Positions 25,010-34,441 of a stretch of 64,000 bases of DNA are shown here, piece after piece. How positions within the stretch are numbered: the first letter of the stretch is position 1; every line of letters begins with the position of its first letter. The notes under the pieces are model-generated. The model was given only the letters and a program-made list of their open reading frames with translations, ran no database searches and had not been told where the DNA came from. Position numbers and translations under genes: made by a program. The DNA comes from Akkermansia muciniphila (GTDB lineage: Bacteria > Verrucomicrobiota > Verrucomicrobiia > Opitutales > Opitutaceae): assembly GCA_945888375.1 (NCBI GenBank), contig CAMCZZ010000002.1:186001-250000 (forward strand), read 5' to 3'.

Positions 25010-26395
25010 TCAGACCTCGGCGAGGACGAGGTCGCCGTAGAGGGTGCTGACGCTGGCGCGGGTGATGCGCAGCGGGACGAGTTGGCCAACCAGGCGGGGG
25101 TTGGCGTCGAAGATGCACACACGATTGCCAGGGGTGCGGCCGGTGTAGCGTTTGCCGGTCTTATCCGGGCCTTCGACCAGGACCTCTTCGACGCTGCCGA
25201 CGAGGGTGGCGGTGCGGCGTTCGGAGTTCCGGCGCAGGACGTCGAGCAGCTCCTGATTGCGGCGCTCCTTTACCTCGTCGGGGATTTGGTCGCCGAGTTC
25301 GGCGGCCGGGGTGCCGGTGCGGATGGAATACTTAAAAATGTAGGCCATGTCGTAATCGCAGGCCTCAAACAGCTCGCGGGTCTGGCTGAACTCCGCCTCG
25401 GTTTCGCCGGGGAAGCCGACGATCACATCGGTGGAGAAATACATCCCGGGGCGGGCGGCGCGGAGGGCGTCCACAATCTCTTTGTAGCGGTCGCGCGAAT
25501 AGGGGCGGTTCATCGCTTTCAAAATGCGATCGCTGCCGCTTTGAAGGGGCAGATGAACGTAGGGGCAGAGCTTGGGCAGGCGGGCGTAGGCCTCGACGAG
25601 GTCTTGTTTGAACCCGCGCGGGTGGGGCGAGGTGAAGCGGATGCGGGCCACGCCTGCGATGGCGTGGATGCGCTCGATCAGCTGGACGAAGGGCGAGATG
25701 CCATCGGTGTGGGTGTAGTCGCGCCGCCCGTAGGAGGTGACGATCTGGCCCAGCAGGGTGATCTCGCGCACGCCCTGGGCGGCGAGGCCGGCGCACTCCG
25801 CGACGATCTCCTCCATCGGTCGCGAGCGTTCGTCGCCGCGGGTTTTGGGGACGATACAGAAAGCGCAGTCCATGTTGCAGCCCTGCTGGATGGAAACAAA
25901 CGCGGAGACGCGGGCGGGCGCGGGCTCGGTCTCGTCGGTGGACTCGTCGGGCGGGAGGTGGTCCTTGATGGTATTTTGCGAACCGGCCTCCTCGGCGATG
26001 TCCACGATGCTCGCCCCGATCGGCAGGCCGGCATCGCGGGCGGCGCGGATGTTGTCGAGATAGCCGGGGACTTGGTGGAATTTTTGGGTGCCGATGACCA
26101 GATCCACGTCGGGCAGGCGTTCGAGGATCTCGGCGCCCCGATTCTGGGCCATGCAGCCGAGGATACCGAGCACGAAGTCGGGCTGGTGTTTTTTGCGTTG
26201 GACGAGGTAACCGGCTTTGCCGAGGGCCTTTTGCTCGGCGGCGTCGCGCACCGAGCACGTGTTGAGCAGAAGGATATCGCAGGCGTCCTCGTCCGCCACG
26301 ATGCGATAGCCGCGGGCACGCAGCATCGCCGCGACGGCCTCGCTGTCGCGTTCGTTCATCTGGCAACCGTAGGTCTTGATGTGGACGCGGTTCAT
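25010..26395 (-). CDS. miaB: tRNA-2-methylthio-N6-isopentenyladenosine synthase MiaB
   Basis: A 461-residue radical-SAM methylthiotransferase that converts i6A37 to ms2i6A37 in tRNAs reading UNN codons. Three parts are visible: the N-terminal UPF0004 domain with cysteines in KTYGCQMNERDSE, LLNTCSVRDAAEQKA and GILGCMAQNRG (auxiliary cluster); the radical-SAM CNMDCAFCIVPKTRGDERSR (CxxxCxxC); and a C-terminal TRAM domain (about 395-460: VEEVLVEGPDKTGKRYTGRT). Length and order match MiaB rather than RimO or MtaB. It heads the minus-strand group miaB / membrane protein / gmk / small membrane protein. Start ATG at 26395. Confidence 0.95.
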   Translation of the reverse strand: MNRVHIKTYGCQMNERDSEAVAAMLRARGYRIVADEDACDILLLNTCSVRDAAEQKALGKAGYLVQRKKHQPDFVLGILGCMAQNRGAEILERLPDVDLVIGTQKFHQVPGYLDNIRAARDAGLPIGASIVDIAEEAGSQNTIKDHLPPDESTDETEPAPARVSAFVSIQQGCNMDCAFCIVPKTRGDERSRPMEEIVAECAGLAAQGVREITLLGQIVTSYGRRDYTHTDGISPFVQLIERIHAIAGVARIRFTSPHPRGFKQDLVEAYARLPKLCPYVHLPLQSGSDRILKAMNRPYSRDRYKEIVDALRAARPGMYFSTDVIVGFPGETEAEFSQTRELFEACDYDMAYIFKYSIRTGTPAAELGDQIPDEVKERRNQELLDVLRRNSERRTATLVGSVEEVLVEGPDKTGKRYTGRTPGNRVCIFDANPRLVGQLVPLRITRASVSTLYGDLVLAEV

Positions 26396-26545
26396 TCTGT
26401 TAAAGAACTATTCAAGCAGGCACCGGGGCCGCCCGGCAATGGCGAAAGCCCGAGGCTTGGCAGGTAGTCCGATTGTTGGTTAACTGAGGTTTAGCTCGGA
26501 TCAGAAAGATTGCCGAGTCGGGGAGGCGCAGGATAGGCTAGTTTC

Positions 26546-29500
26546 ATGTATAACTTATCGCCTCGGGTATTCGCTGCGGTTTGCCGGCGCTTGATCGCCA
26601 GCTTGGTGGTGTTGGCTTTTGCGGCGCAGGTGCGGGCGGAGATTGTGGTGGTGCCGGTCACGGCGGGGGCCAATCGCTTCACGGGGCGGGTGACTTTGCC
26701 GGAAGGCACGACCTCCATCACTTTGCAGCGCGCGGGGGCGAACGGTCAGTGGACCAAGGTCCGGACGTTAGCGGCCAAGCCGGGGCCGATGACGCTGCTG
26801 CTTCCGGCGGGCGGGCGGAATGTCCGGTATCAGGTCAGCGCCAATGTCCAAGAGTGGAATCGCAACCGTTTCCCCAAGGCTTTTTATCAAGGGCGCAAGG
26901 TCTTTGGTCCCAGCCGGGTAGCATCCCCGGTCGCCCGGGACAGCTATCTCAGGGAGAATTATCTCAACTTGGTTTACGCCGATCTGAGCGTGCTTGCGCC
27001 GCAACCCGTCGATCCCTCGCAGGCGCAAAAGCCCGAGGAGGCGGATATCTGGAAAATCGCCGGCCATACGGCTTATTTTTTTAACCAATATCGCGGTTTG
27101 CAGGTTATCGACCTCACTCAGCCCGAAGACCCGCGCTTGGTGGGCAGCCTGCGACTGCCGGCGGCGGGCCAGGATCTCTACCTGCTGCCTGCGGCCGAGG
27201 CTTACCAGGATGTGCTTTTGGTGGAGACCTTGACCGGGGTGGATGGAAACCCGGCCACGAAGCTCCAGACGCTGCGGGTCGAGTCCGGTGCGATCCGGGC
27301 TTTGCAGGCGGTGGATATCCCGGGCCGGCCGGTGGATAGCCGGTTGGTGGGCCGGCGTTTATTTTTGTGTGTGGAAGATGTTCGCGGCGGCGTGAATTTG
27401 GGCGAGTGGACCATACCTGCCGATGGCGAAGCCGCATTGCAGCCCGGGTCGCAGGTCAACTTGGCCGGGAATTTCTCTACATTGGCGGCGGGTGCGGACT
27501 GGCTGGCGGTGGCGATGACGCCGCCGGGTGCCTGGGGCCGGGCCGAGGTAAGTGCCTTCCGTCTTTCGGATACCGGCCTGACGGCCCTCACGGCGTCGCC
27601 GGTGGCGGTGGCGGGCATGTTGAAAGACGCCTACAAAATCCAGTGGCGCGACGGCGTATTGACCACCATCGCCCAGCAGTGGGGGTCGGATGGGCTGCTC
27701 ACGCGGTTGGAGAATTTTTCCGCCACCGGTGCCGAGGATCCTGGCGCGCTGCGGGGGCAACTCGAGCTCGCGCGGGGCGAGTCGTTGCACGCGACGCGTT
27801 TCGCCGGCGACAAGGCTTACATCGTCACCTTTTTCCAGAAGGACCCGCTCTTCGTGGTCGACCTGACCGATCCGTCCGCGCCGTTGGTGGCGGGGCAGCT
27901 CGATGTGCCGGGTTGGTCCACCCACCTCGAACCGCTGGGGGATTTGCTCTTTTCGGTCGGTTGGGATGAGGGCGCGGTAACCGCCTCTCTCTTTGATGTT
28001 TCCGATCCGGCTGAGCCGACGTTGTTGCGGCGCCTCGCCCTCACCGAAGGCTATGGCTACAGCGAGGCGAACTGGGACCCCCAGGCGCTCAAGCTCATTC
28101 CCGGGGCGGGCCTCGCCCTAGTGCCGGTCAATGGCTATGCTTGGGGTGGAGCGACGCAGGAACAGGGCGTGCGTCTTATCGACGTCGATCTGGTGGCGCG
28201 CGATCTGCGCCTGCGCGGGGTTATCCCCGGCCGCTTTGAGGCGCGGCGCGCGGCCTTGGTGGGCGATGCGGTCGTGACGCTCTCGCAGCGGGTGCTGGCC
28301 ACCGCGGCCATCACGGATCGTGACGCGCCCGAGGTGCTGGCGGATCTCTTGCTCGCCTGGCCGGTCAATCACGTCCTGCCCGTCGGCGACCAGCTCCTCG
28401 CGGTCGAGACTGGCGGGGCTTGGGAGCAGGGTTATCCGGTCGCCCGCACTTCCACTTTGGCCAATCCCGATGCCCTGCTCGCGGAGCTCGATTTGCCCCT
28501 CGGTTACGTCCACGACACGGCTTTGCGGGACGGGCGTTTCTATGTGTTGCGCGAGACGAGTGCCAACTCGGCCAGCGGGCTATGGGTTCGCTACTGGGCC
28601 ATGCCGCTCGGGACTCTGCACCTCGATGTCTATGACGCGGCGGAGCCTGCGAACCTGAAGCTTTTGAGCACGGTCAGTTGGGATGCCAGTGCCAGCGGCG
28701 CGAGTCTGGTGGGCCGCTTGATCTGGCCTCGGCCCAACCGGCCGGCGGTCGTCCTCGAAAACAATTGGTGGGGCTACTATCGTGGTCCTATTCTTTACGA
28801 CGCTGCCCCGCGTTTAGCCGGCATGACCATCACTGGCTCGACGGTGGGGCTGGTTGACCCGGTGCCGGTGGAGCTGCCGGCGATCGCGCCCATCTGGGAT
28901 GTCTCCTGGCTAAACCAGGATGACCGGCCCGGTCTGCTGCTCTTTGATGTTACCGATCCGTCCGTGGCGGGGGCGGTGCAGTGGCTGCCCTTGGCCACCG
29001 AGGCGGTGGATGCCAGCCAGCTCAAGGCCGCAGGCGATGGTTTGGTGGTGACGGGGTTTGATCGCTGGTCCTTTTCCAAGGCCGTGAAGGGGGGGCAAAA
29101 CTTCGGGCTTAACCATACCCTCAGCGTGGTCGCTGTGCCGGTGACGGGAGCGGCCAAACTGCGGGCGCCGGTCGATTTACCGGGCTCACTGTTGGCGACG
29201 GCGGAGATTTCCCGGGCAGGCTTCCTGTTGTTCACTCGGACCGAGGATGCGACCGGAAATGGGGTGATCTTGCAGGCCTGTGTATACGACGGGGCGGACG
29301 CCTTCTTGCTGGACGAGAAGAATGTGCCGGCGGTCGGGGCGGCGGTAGCGGTGGAGCGCAGCCTTTGGTATGCGAGCGAGGCGGGTGTGGTGGGCCTGCG
29401 GCTGACGGACGCCGGACGGTTAGAGACTTTGCCGCCATTAAAATGGCCGTGGAATCCAGCGGCCTTGCAGCTCGCAGGAAGTCATTTGCTGGGATCGGAC

Positions 29501-29665
29501 GGACGTCGGCTGCTGGCAGTGCCCGCGACTGGAGCGGGGGCGCTGCGGGAATGGACCTTGCCGGTGTGGTTTTCGCTCGACCGGGTCAAGCCGACGCCAG
29601 CAGGTGGCTGGGTGGTGCCCTGTGGCGACTATGGCGTCGAAGTGCTGCCGCCTGCCTCCGAGTAG
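26546..29665 (+). CDS. Large secreted beta-propeller domain protein
   Basis: A 1039-residue exported protein. The N-terminus has a signal peptide (basic start, hydrophobic core RLIASLVVLAFAAQVRAE, likely cleaved near residue 32). The body shows recurring propeller-like blade segments of the form VxDLTDPxxPxLxGxL: VIDLTQPEDPRLVGSLRLP, VVDLTDPSAPLVAGQLDVPG, LFDVSDPAEPTLLRRLAL, LFDVTDPSVAGAVQWLPL. This resembles secreted proteins with a C-terminal beta-propeller distantly related to WD-40 (COG4880-like). No enzyme motif is seen. It is divergent from miaB and 48 bp upstream of the lytic transglycosylase. The ligand and role are unknown. Confidence 0.75.
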   Translation: MYNLSPRVFAAVCRRLIASLVVLAFAAQVRAEIVVVPVTAGANRFTGRVTLPEGTTSITLQRAGANGQWTKVRTLAAKPGPMTLLLPAGGRNVRYQVSANVQEWNRNRFPKAFYQGRKVFGPSRVASPVARDSYLRENYLNLVYADLSVLAPQPVDPSQAQKPEEADIWKIAGHTAYFFNQYRGLQVIDLTQPEDPRLVGSLRLPAAGQDLYLLPAAEAYQDVLLVETLTGVDGNPATKLQTLRVESGAIRALQAVDIPGRPVDSRLVGRRLFLCVEDVRGGVNLGEWTIPADGEAALQPGSQVNLAGNFSTLAAGADWLAVAMTPPGAWGRAEVSAFRLSDTGLTALTASPVAVAGMLKDAYKIQWRDGVLTTIAQQWGSDGLLTRLENFSATGAEDPGALRGQLELARGESLHATRFAGDKAYIVTFFQKDPLFVVDLTDPSAPLVAGQLDVPGWSTHLEPLGDLLFSVGWDEGAVTASLFDVSDPAEPTLLRRLALTEGYGYSEANWDPQALKLIPGAGLALVPVNGYAWGGATQEQGVRLIDVDLVARDLRLRGVIPGRFEARRAALVGDAVVTLSQRVLATAAITDRDAPEVLADLLLAWPVNHVLPVGDQLLAVETGGAWEQGYPVARTSTLANPDALLAELDLPLGYVHDTALRDGRFYVLRETSANSASGLWVRYWAMPLGTLHLDVYDAAEPANLKLLSTVSWDASASGASLVGRLIWPRPNRPAVVLENNWWGYYRGPILYDAAPRLAGMTITGSTVGLVDPVPVELPAIAPIWDVSWLNQDDRPGLLLFDVTDPSVAGAVQWLPLATEAVDASQLKAAGDGLVVTGFDRWSFSKAVKGGQNFGLNHTLSVVAVPVTGAAKLRAPVDLPGSLLATAEISRAGFLLFTRTEDATGNGVILQACVYDGADAFLLDEKNVPAVGAAVAVERSLWYASEAGVVGLRLTDAGRLETLPPLKWPWNPAALQLAGSHLLGSDGRRLLAVPATGAGALREWTLPVWFSLDRVKPTPAGGWVVPCGDYGVEVLPPASE

Positions 29666-29713
29666 GCGCGGGTGGGGCTTGCTCCGGCTCGGCTGGGCGA
29701 TTTCGCTCATAAC

Positions 29714-30685
29714 ATGAAGGTTATGTGTTTTGGGCGGGATTTTGCGCGGCTTGGTCTGGTGGTCTTGGCCAGTAGTTTGGGGCGGGCGGAAAACGCCCCG
29801 GCCACGGCCGGGGGGGTGGAGTTGCGGGCCTTGGCGCAACAGCTCTGGGACGAGCACGCGCCGGCCGAGTTAAAGGCGGAATACGAATTGCCGACGGCGG
29901 AGCAGCTGACCGGCTGGCTGAACCAGCTGGAGGCGGCTGGCCGTGCCGGCGATCTGGCGGACTTCGCGGCCCGGGCTCCGGAGGCGCGGGCGGTGCTAGC
30001 GGCGATCCGCGGGCTGCCGGAATTTGCCGACTATGCGGAATGGGCGGGAGCGCGTTTGGATGAGATGGAGGCGGCGGCCGAGACGCTGCCGGCGCCGCTC
30101 CCCGGGCCGGCGCCCAGACCTGGCCCGGGTCCGGCCCGGCCGGTGCAGCCCAAGCCATCGGGCGTGCCGTTATATGAACTCTGGCGGGCGCGGCTCGCGG
30201 AGCGTCGTCCGCCGGAGCGGGCGGAGGGGCTTTTGCCGGCGGTCAAAGCGGCCTTCGCGCACGAAGGCGTGCCGGTGGCGCTGGTCTGGCTGGCGGAGGT
30301 GGAGAGCGGCTTTAATCCTCGTGCGCTCAGTCCGGCGGGGGCGAGGGGTTTGTTTCAACTCATGCCGGGCACGGCCCGGGCTTTGGGGCTCTCGTTGCTG
30401 CCTTTCGACCAGCGGATGGAGCCGGAGCGCAGTGCGCGGGCGGCGGCGGCTTATTTGCGCAAGCTTCATGCCCGCTTCGGCGACTGGCCGCTGGTCTTGG
30501 CGGCTTACAATGCGGGTGAGGGGCGAGTGGCGCGCACCCTTGAGTCTCAGGGTGCGAAGGACTTTGCCGGCATCGCCGGGCAGTTGCCCTCCGAGACGCG
30601 ACTCTACGTCCCGAAGGTCCTGGCCACGGTGCGGGTGCGCGAGGGGATCGAGCCTGCCGCGCTCGCGGTGCCGGGCTTGCGGTGA
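29714..30685 (+). CDS. Secreted lytic murein transglycosylase (SLT family)
   Basis: A 323-residue protein from the ATG at 29714; a GTG at 29672 would add 14 residues ahead of the signal peptide. Signal sequence about 1-26 (LGLVVLASSLGRAE), then a helical N-terminal region, a Pro/Gly-rich linker (about 125-150), and the SLT catalytic domain. Catalytic Glu197 lies in LAEVESGFNP, followed by SPAGARGLFQLMPGTARALGL and the substrate-groove LAAYNAGEGRV. It cleaves peptidoglycan glycan strands to 1,6-anhydro products in the periplasm. Co-directional with the beta-propeller protein; convergent with the Gfo/Idh gene, 6 bp between stops. Confidence 0.9.
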   Translation: MKVMCFGRDFARLGLVVLASSLGRAENAPATAGGVELRALAQQLWDEHAPAELKAEYELPTAEQLTGWLNQLEAAGRAGDLADFAARAPEARAVLAAIRGLPEFADYAEWAGARLDEMEAAAETLPAPLPGPAPRPGPGPARPVQPKPSGVPLYELWRARLAERRPPERAEGLLPAVKAAFAHEGVPVALVWLAEVESGFNPRALSPAGARGLFQLMPGTARALGLSLLPFDQRMEPERSARAAAAYLRKLHARFGDWPLVLAAYNAGEGRVARTLESQGAKDFAGIAGQLPSETRLYVPKVLATVRVREGIEPAALAVPGLR

Positions 30686-30691
30686 GTTCGT

Positions 30692-32125
30692 TTAGAGACG
30701 GTAGAACTGTTCCCACTCCGCACGGGGGGGCGGGCCGTCGAGCAGGGCGTTCGCCACGCGGTGATTGGTGATGCGGCGGGTGGCGGGATCGAAGGCGAGG
30801 TCGGCGTTGACGCGTTGGGCGATGATGCCGAGCGCCATGGCCTGGCAGAGGGGGCCGGCCACGGCGAAGTTGGACCGCGTTTTTTCCCGGCCCTGGCAGG
30901 CGAGCAGGAAATTGGCGAAGTGGTTGGACGGGCTCTTCGGCACCTCGGGGAGGCGCGAGGCGATGTCCCGGGCGTGTTCCGAAGGGAGCATCGCCAGGGT
31001 GGTGGCGTGGCTGCCGCCTTTGAAGGTCAGGCCTTCGCCGTAAATGACTTTGCCGGGCGGGAGTTTCACCGGGGCTTTCGCGCCGGCGCTGGGTGGCGGG
31101 ATGTTGGGGTCGACCACGGCGTCCCCGATATTTTCCGGCAGGGGCGGGAGGTTTTTTTGACCGTCATACCAGGTGAGTTCGACTGGGGGCAGGGCGCCGC
31201 GCGCGGGGAACTTGAATGCGAGGGTCGAGGCTTGGGGGAAGATGAGCGGGTTGTAACCCTCAAGGCTGGCCTTGATCTCGGTGGGCAAGCCTAGCTGCAG
31301 GAACTCGTGGGCGGTATCGAAGATATGCGCGCCCCAGTCGCCGAGCGCGCCGTTGCCAAAGTCGAACCATGAGCGCCAGTCGCCGTTTTGGTAGCCGACG
31401 TTGTAGCGGTGGGGAGCGGCGGAGGCGAGCCAGGCGTCCCAATCGAGCGATGCGGGCACGGGTTGTTCGGGCAGGTAGTCGGCGACGTTCAGGCCGTGCC
31501 AGCGGCGCGAGTTGTTCATGAACGCGGTGATGCGGGTGACGTTTTTGATCACGCCGGCCTCGGTCCACGCCTTGAACTGAAAGTAGTTCGCCGCGGAGTG
31601 GCCCTGGTTGCCCATTTGCGCGGCGACTTTGTATCTGCGCTCGGCGGCCATCATGAGTTCCAGCTGGCGGTAGCTGTGGGCCATGGGTTTCTCGACATAG
31701 ACGTGCTTGCCGAGCGACATCGCGAGCATGGTGACCGGGAAGTGGGAAAAGTCGGGCGTGCCTACGCTGACGGCCTCGATGCGGTCGCCCATTTTATCGA
31801 ACATGCGGCGGAAGTCCTGAAAACGCGGGACGTCGGGAAAGAGCTTCAGGATACTCTCGGTGTGGGGCGCGCCAAGGTGGGTGTCACAGAGCGCGACGAT
31901 TTCGGCCAGGCCGGTAGCGTGGAGGGCTTCGATGATCTCGCGGCCCCGGTTGCCGATGCCGACGCAGGCGAGTTTCACCTTCTGGCCGGGACCGGCTTTT
32001 GGGGCGGCGGGGGCCTCGGACGAGGCGCCCCAAACTACGTGCGGGGCGAGGGCGGCGGCGGCACCGGCGGCGAGGGTGGAGCGCAGAAAAGCGCGGCGGG
32101 GGAGGAGGGCGGGGCGGGAGGGCAT
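30692..32125 (-). CDS. Tat-exported Gfo/Idh/MocA family oxidoreductase
   Basis: A 477-residue NAD(P)-dependent oxidoreductase with a twin-arginine signal (RRAFLRSTLAAGAAAALAPH, about 10-29). The Rossmann domain begins KLACVGIGNRGREIIEAL with a G-x-G-x-x-G loop; VSVGTPDFSHFPVTMLAM and HVYVEKPMAHSYRQLEL carry the family EKP motif whose Lys is near the hydride. The C-terminal domain holds GALGDWGAHIFDTAHEFL with the conserved Gly-Asp-x-Gly-x-His. Tat export implies folding with a tightly bound cofactor before secretion, as in glucose-fructose oxidoreductase. Followed 15 bp upstream (in the transcript) by the DUF1080 gene; the pair plus a second oxidoreductase suggest one sugar-processing module. 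Confidence 0.86.
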   Translation of the reverse strand: MPSRPALLPRRAFLRSTLAAGAAAALAPHVVWGASSEAPAAPKAGPGQKVKLACVGIGNRGREIIEALHATGLAEIVALCDTHLGAPHTESILKLFPDVPRFQDFRRMFDKMGDRIEAVSVGTPDFSHFPVTMLAMSLGKHVYVEKPMAHSYRQLELMMAAERRYKVAAQMGNQGHSAANYFQFKAWTEAGVIKNVTRITAFMNNSRRWHGLNVADYLPEQPVPASLDWDAWLASAAPHRYNVGYQNGDWRSWFDFGNGALGDWGAHIFDTAHEFLQLGLPTEIKASLEGYNPLIFPQASTLAFKFPARGALPPVELTWYDGQKNLPPLPENIGDAVVDPNIPPPSAGAKAPVKLPPGKVIYGEGLTFKGGSHATTLAMLPSEHARDIASRLPEVPKSPSNHFANFLLACQGREKTRSNFAVAGPLCQAMALGIIAQRVNADLAFDPATRRITNHRVANALLDGPPPRAEWEQFYRL

Positions 32126-32140
32126 GGGGTAGGGAGGAGC

Positions 32141-32887
32141 TTAGCGGGTGGCGGTATCGGTGGTGGCGGGAGCCTTGGCGGCGGGCTCTAGCGCGGTCAG
32201 CAGCAGGTTACGCCAGCGGACCGGAGCGCCGGCCTGGCTGGAGTCTTTCCCGATGGAGTGCACCTGCAGGGCGATGAAGCCGCGCCGGGTGACGGTATCC
32301 GTAAAGGCGGCGCGCGGTTCGCCGTTGAGCCAGGTTCTGATAGACGGGCCCACGGCTTCGATGCGGACGTGGTTCCAGCCGTCGGCCCGGGAGAGGGTGC
32401 GGCCCTGGACGGTGAAGGCGGGGGCCTCGCCGCCGGACTGGCCGGGGTAGAGCCAGCCGCGGCGGGCCTCGTCGTAAACGCCGGCGGTCCACCAGCGGTC
32501 CTTTTTCGGATCGACGTCGATTTCCAGTTGGTAGCCATGCACGCGGCCCGCGGCGATTTTCAGGATTTTCCCGTCCGGGGTGGTGAACTCGGTGTCGTGG
32601 CCGAAGACCTCGCTGCGAAACTGGACGCCGGAATTGAGCGTGGGATCGACCTTGAACTCGAACTCGAGAGCGAAGTCGCCGTAGGTTTTTTCGGTGCAGA
32701 GAAAGGAGTTTGGCGTGTTCGCGACGGAGCGGCCGACGATCTCGCCGGCCTCGACTGAATACTCGGCTTTGCCTCCCCGTTGCACCCAGCCGGTCAGGTC
32801 GTGGCCGTTGAACAGGGCGATGGCGGGGCTGGCGGCGAAGAGGAGGGGCGCCGCGAGGGCGAGGACAAGCAGGGCGGGGATTTTCAT
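32141..32887 (-). CDS. 3-keto-disaccharide hydrolase-like (DUF1080) secreted protein
   Basis: A 248-residue protein with a signal peptide (about 1-19, LLVLALAAPLLFAASPAI) and a DUF1080/3-keto-disaccharide hydrolase jelly-roll domain: ALFNGHDLTGWVQRGGKAEY, then LCTEKTYGDFALEFEFKVD, SGVQFRSEVFG, GYQLEIDVDPKKDRWWTAGVYDE and WNHVRIEAVGPSIRTWLNG. Characterised members cleave 3-ketoglycosides made by Gfo/Idh/MocA dehydrogenases. It lies 15 bp from one Tat-exported Gfo/Idh gene and 26 bp from another on the same strand, which matches that pathway. Specificity is not visible. Confidence 0.85.
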   Translation of the reverse strand: MKIPALLVLALAAPLLFAASPAIALFNGHDLTGWVQRGGKAEYSVEAGEIVGRSVANTPNSFLCTEKTYGDFALEFEFKVDPTLNSGVQFRSEVFGHDTEFTTPDGKILKIAAGRVHGYQLEIDVDPKKDRWWTAGVYDEARRGWLYPGQSGGEAPAFTVQGRTLSRADGWNHVRIEAVGPSIRTWLNGEPRAAFTDTVTRRGFIALQVHSIGKDSSQAGAPVRWRNLLLTALEPAAKAPATTDTATR

Positions 32888-32913
32888 CGGGAAGTTCAGG
32901 GAGCGAGGCGTTT

Positions 32914-34272
32914 TCAGGCAGACGCGTTCGCGCGCCGCGAAGGGTGAATGAGGGCGTCGGCTTCAGGGTTGTTGATCGCGCGCATCGCGGCGCGGTCCCA
33001 GCGGATGGGCTGGCCGGTGCGCTGGGCGAGCTGGCCGAGCAGCACGACCTCGGTGAGGGCTGCACCGTAATCGAAATTCGCCCCGGCTTCGCGGCCGTCG
33101 CGGATGGCGTTGAACCAGTCGTCGAAATGGGTGCCCTTTGGGCGGGGCAAGGTGCGTGCCGGGCGGCGGGCGAGCACGTCGGCCTCCCGCTCGGGCGGGA
33201 AGATCCGGGGGGTGGAGCTGGCGCGCATGTCCGGGATGAAGGCGGTGGCATCATCGCCTACGAAGGCCATGCCGTTGGTCGATGAGGCAATGAGTTCGGC
33301 GGGCAGGTGGGGCACGGTCGCGGGGCGCACGAAGGCGCCGTCGCGGGTGCCGTTGCACCAGTGGACGACCAGGGGCGGGCGCGTGCCTCGGGAAGGGAAA
33401 TCCCAGCGCACGCGGGACCACGGAGGGGCGGTGAAGGCGTTGCGCCAGGGGGTCTCGGCCTCAACCAGATCGGGGAAGCCGGCCTCGAGCGCAAACTCGA
33501 CCACGTCGAACATATGCGCGCCGATATCACCAAGGGGTCCGGTGCCAAAATCCCACCAATTGCGCCAGCGGCCGGGAACATAGAGCGGGCTGTAGGGGCG
33601 GGTGGGGCGGTCGGCGAGCCAGAGATCCCAGTCCAGCGTGGCCGGAGGCGTCTCGCCTGGTGCGAGGGCCTCGGCGGCAGTGTAGCGGACGGGCTGCATG
33701 CGATCGGTCCACAGGTGGACGGTCCGCACCGGGCCGATCGCGCCGGCATCGAGCCACTCGCGGAGCACGCGCAGGGCGCCGTTGTGGTGGCCTTGCACGC
33801 CCAGTTGGGTGCGGACTCCGTGGCGGCGAGCGGCGGCCGCTAGGTCCCGGCATTCCCCAATCGTGGTCGCGAGGGGCTTTTCCACGTAGACGTTCAGGCC
33901 GGCCTGCATCACGGCGCGGGCGATGGGGTGGTGGGAGTGGTCGGGGGTGGAGACGACCACGCCGTCTAGTGCGCCAGCGTGGGCGTCCAGCAGGCGGCGG
34001 AAATCACGGAAACGGGGGACGTCAGGGAAGTCTCGATACACGGGCGCGGCCAGGGCTTCATCGACGTCGGCGAAGGCGACGAAATGGTGGCCGGTGAGAC
34101 TGCGCAGGTTGGTGGTGCCCTGCCCGCCGACGCCGATGAAAGCGAGGCGCATCGGGTGCGGGTGCTTTGGGGGTGCGACCGGTGCACTCCAAGCCGAGGG
34201 TCGGGCGAGCGCCCCCGCTCCGAGCAGGGCGAGGGAACGCAGGGCTGCACGGCGGGTCGTCAGCGAGGACAT
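32914..34272 (-). CDS. Second Tat-exported Gfo/Idh/MocA family oxidoreductase
   Basis: A 452-residue protein from the ATG at 34272; the longer frame upstream crosses the intergenic region and another gene. Tat-type signal TTRRAALRSLALLGAGALA (about 5-23), Rossmann domain RLAFIGVGGQGTTNLRSL, the family motif VVSTPDHSHHPIARAVM and NVYVEKPLATTIGECRDL, and the C-terminal GPLGDIGAHMFDVVEFAL. About 26 residues shorter than the neighbour and clearly a paralogue, not a duplicate. With the DUF1080 gene in between, this is likely the first gene of a three-gene operon for oxidised-sugar metabolism in the periplasm. Confidence 0.86.
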   Translation of the reverse strand: MSSLTTRRAALRSLALLGAGALARPSAWSAPVAPPKHPHPMRLAFIGVGGQGTTNLRSLTGHHFVAFADVDEALAAPVYRDFPDVPRFRDFRRLLDAHAGALDGVVVSTPDHSHHPIARAVMQAGLNVYVEKPLATTIGECRDLAAAARRHGVRTQLGVQGHHNGALRVLREWLDAGAIGPVRTVHLWTDRMQPVRYTAAEALAPGETPPATLDWDLWLADRPTRPYSPLYVPGRWRNWWDFGTGPLGDIGAHMFDVVEFALEAGFPDLVEAETPWRNAFTAPPWSRVRWDFPSRGTRPPLVVHWCNGTRDGAFVRPATVPHLPAELIASSTNGMAFVGDDATAFIPDMRASSTPRIFPPEREADVLARRPARTLPRPKGTHFDDWFNAIRDGREAGANFDYGAALTEVVLLGQLAQRTGQPIRWDRAAMRAINNPEADALIHPSRRANASA

Positions 34273-34441
34273 GGTGAACGGGGTCGGGGGCGGCTGGGGA
34301 GAGAACTCAAACACGGGCTTGGGGGCTAAGTTTTGGTGGACAAAGACGATTTTTGCTAGGGCCGGCGATATTTTTGCTTGGCCGCGTTTGGTCGCCAATC
34401 CGGGGGTTGCCGCTGGAGCCGGCGGCGGCTGAGCTGGCGTT

